From: JAAYXU01 sp050942555 | GTDB taxonomy: Bacteria > Bacillota > Clostridia > Christensenellales > UMGS416 | DNA: 12,929 nucleotides | Assembly: GCA_050942555.1 (NCBI GenBank) | Contig: JBMNNN010000040.1 | Span: 1-12,929 of the forward strand | Direction: 5' to 3' | In this document: positions 12,539 to 12,929 of the stretch, piece by piece | Position numbering within the stretch: the stretch's first letter is position 1 | Layout of the letters: each line of letters starts with the position of its first letter | Notes under the pieces: generated by a model | Database searches by the model: none | Told to the model about the DNA's origin: nothing | Seen by the model: only the letters and a program-made list of their open reading frames with translations | Made by a program: the position numbers and the translations under genes

Positions 12539-12929
12539 ATGTCCAATGTACAAATTTTAGCCGATTCCACCTGCGATCTGCCACCGGAGCTGGCCGAGCG
12601 CATGGGTATCGGCATTATACCGCTTTACGTGCTGCTGGGCGAAAAGACCTACCGGGATGGTGTGGATATCGATCAGGAGCGGATCTTCGCGCATTTTGAC
12701 CGCACACAGCAGACGCCCACCACATCGGCGCCCTCGGTTCAGGATTTCGCCGATTTCTTTGCGCCGTATGCGCGGCAGAAAAAGGACATCGTATTCATCG
12801 GAATATCCGCGGATATGTCGGCCACCTGCCAGAACGCGATGCTGGCGGCGCGCGAGTTTCCCGACGTGACGATCCGCGTCGTGGATTCGCGGAGCCTGTC
12901 TTCGGGAATAGGGCTGCTGGTCGTAAAGG
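12539..12929 (+). CDS. DegV family protein, partial (C-terminus beyond right edge)
   Basis: The first 130 codons of a fatty-acid-binding DegV/FakB-type protein (family about 280 residues). The start ILADSTCDLPPEL is the family signature, followed by IIPLYVLLGEKTYRDGVDI, QTPTTSAPSVQDF (Thr62, Ser63 line the fatty acid site in known members) and VDSRSLSSGIGLLV. In characterised Bacillota such proteins present a bound fatty acid to the FakA kinase, making acyl-phosphate for phospholipid synthesis. Here the usual S-S-x-L-S-G-T segment reads SADMSAT (residues 90-96), a mild deviation. ATG 12539 is preceded by GGAGG at ten bases. The gene is single with its own promoter as far as visible, and FakA is not in the window. 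Confidence 0.93.
   Translation, partial: MSNVQILADSTCDLPPELAERMGIGIIPLYVLLGEKTYRDGVDIDQERIFAHFDRTQQTPTTSAPSVQDFADFFAPYARQKKDIVFIGISADMSATCQNAMLAAREFPDVTIRVVDSRSLSSGIGLLVVK

Overview
The window is a high-GC bacterial chromosome segment whose gene content points to the Bacillota, most likely a Clostridia-type anaerobe. The evidence is a gcvT-gcvH-gcvPA operon with the N-terminal part of a split-type glycine decarboxylase, a tandem glycine riboswitch, strong AAGGAGG ribosome binding sites, near-perfect SigA promoters with some extended -10 elements, a DegV protein, and an ECF sigma factor beside a zinc-finger anti-sigma protein. The exact lineage cannot be fixed from sequence inspection alone. 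No insertion sequence, phage gene, CRISPR array, tRNA or rRNA is visible.

Left part (1-4143, minus strand): a patatin-like phospholipase is followed by a small DivIVA-like coiled-coil protein. Next comes the glycine cleavage operon gcvT-gcvH-gcvPA, which runs off the left edge. The operon has its own TTGACA-N17-TATAAT promoter, a two-aptamer glycine riboswitch and an intrinsic terminator just before gcvT, so glycine probably switches on its own degradation.

Middle part (4232-7412, plus strand): a divergent consensus promoter drives an aldo/keto reductase and a TIM-barrel sugar isomerase/epimerase-type protein. A Gfo/Idh/MocA oxidoreductase follows from its own probable promoter and ends at a terminator. 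Together the three look like a small module for oxidising, epimerising and reducing a sugar, cyclitol or glycoside. The substrate is unknown.

Right part (7525-12929, plus strand): hflK and hflC overlap by four bases and encode the membrane SPFH pair that normally controls FtsH. They end at a clear terminator. An MgtC/SapB membrane protein follows. Then comes an ECF sigma factor with a two-pass membrane protein that joins a zinc-finger anti-sigma domain to a DUF4349 domain. A strong in-frame internal ribosome binding site could also make this protein without the anti-sigma domain. After another terminator, a DegV fatty-acid-binding protein gene starts and runs off the right edge.

The most interesting items are the possible dual-start anti-sigma/DUF4349 protein, the uncharacterised three-gene sugar module whose isomerase has an altered metal site, and the glycine riboswitch expression platform. 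The rest is ordinary housekeeping and envelope-stress content.
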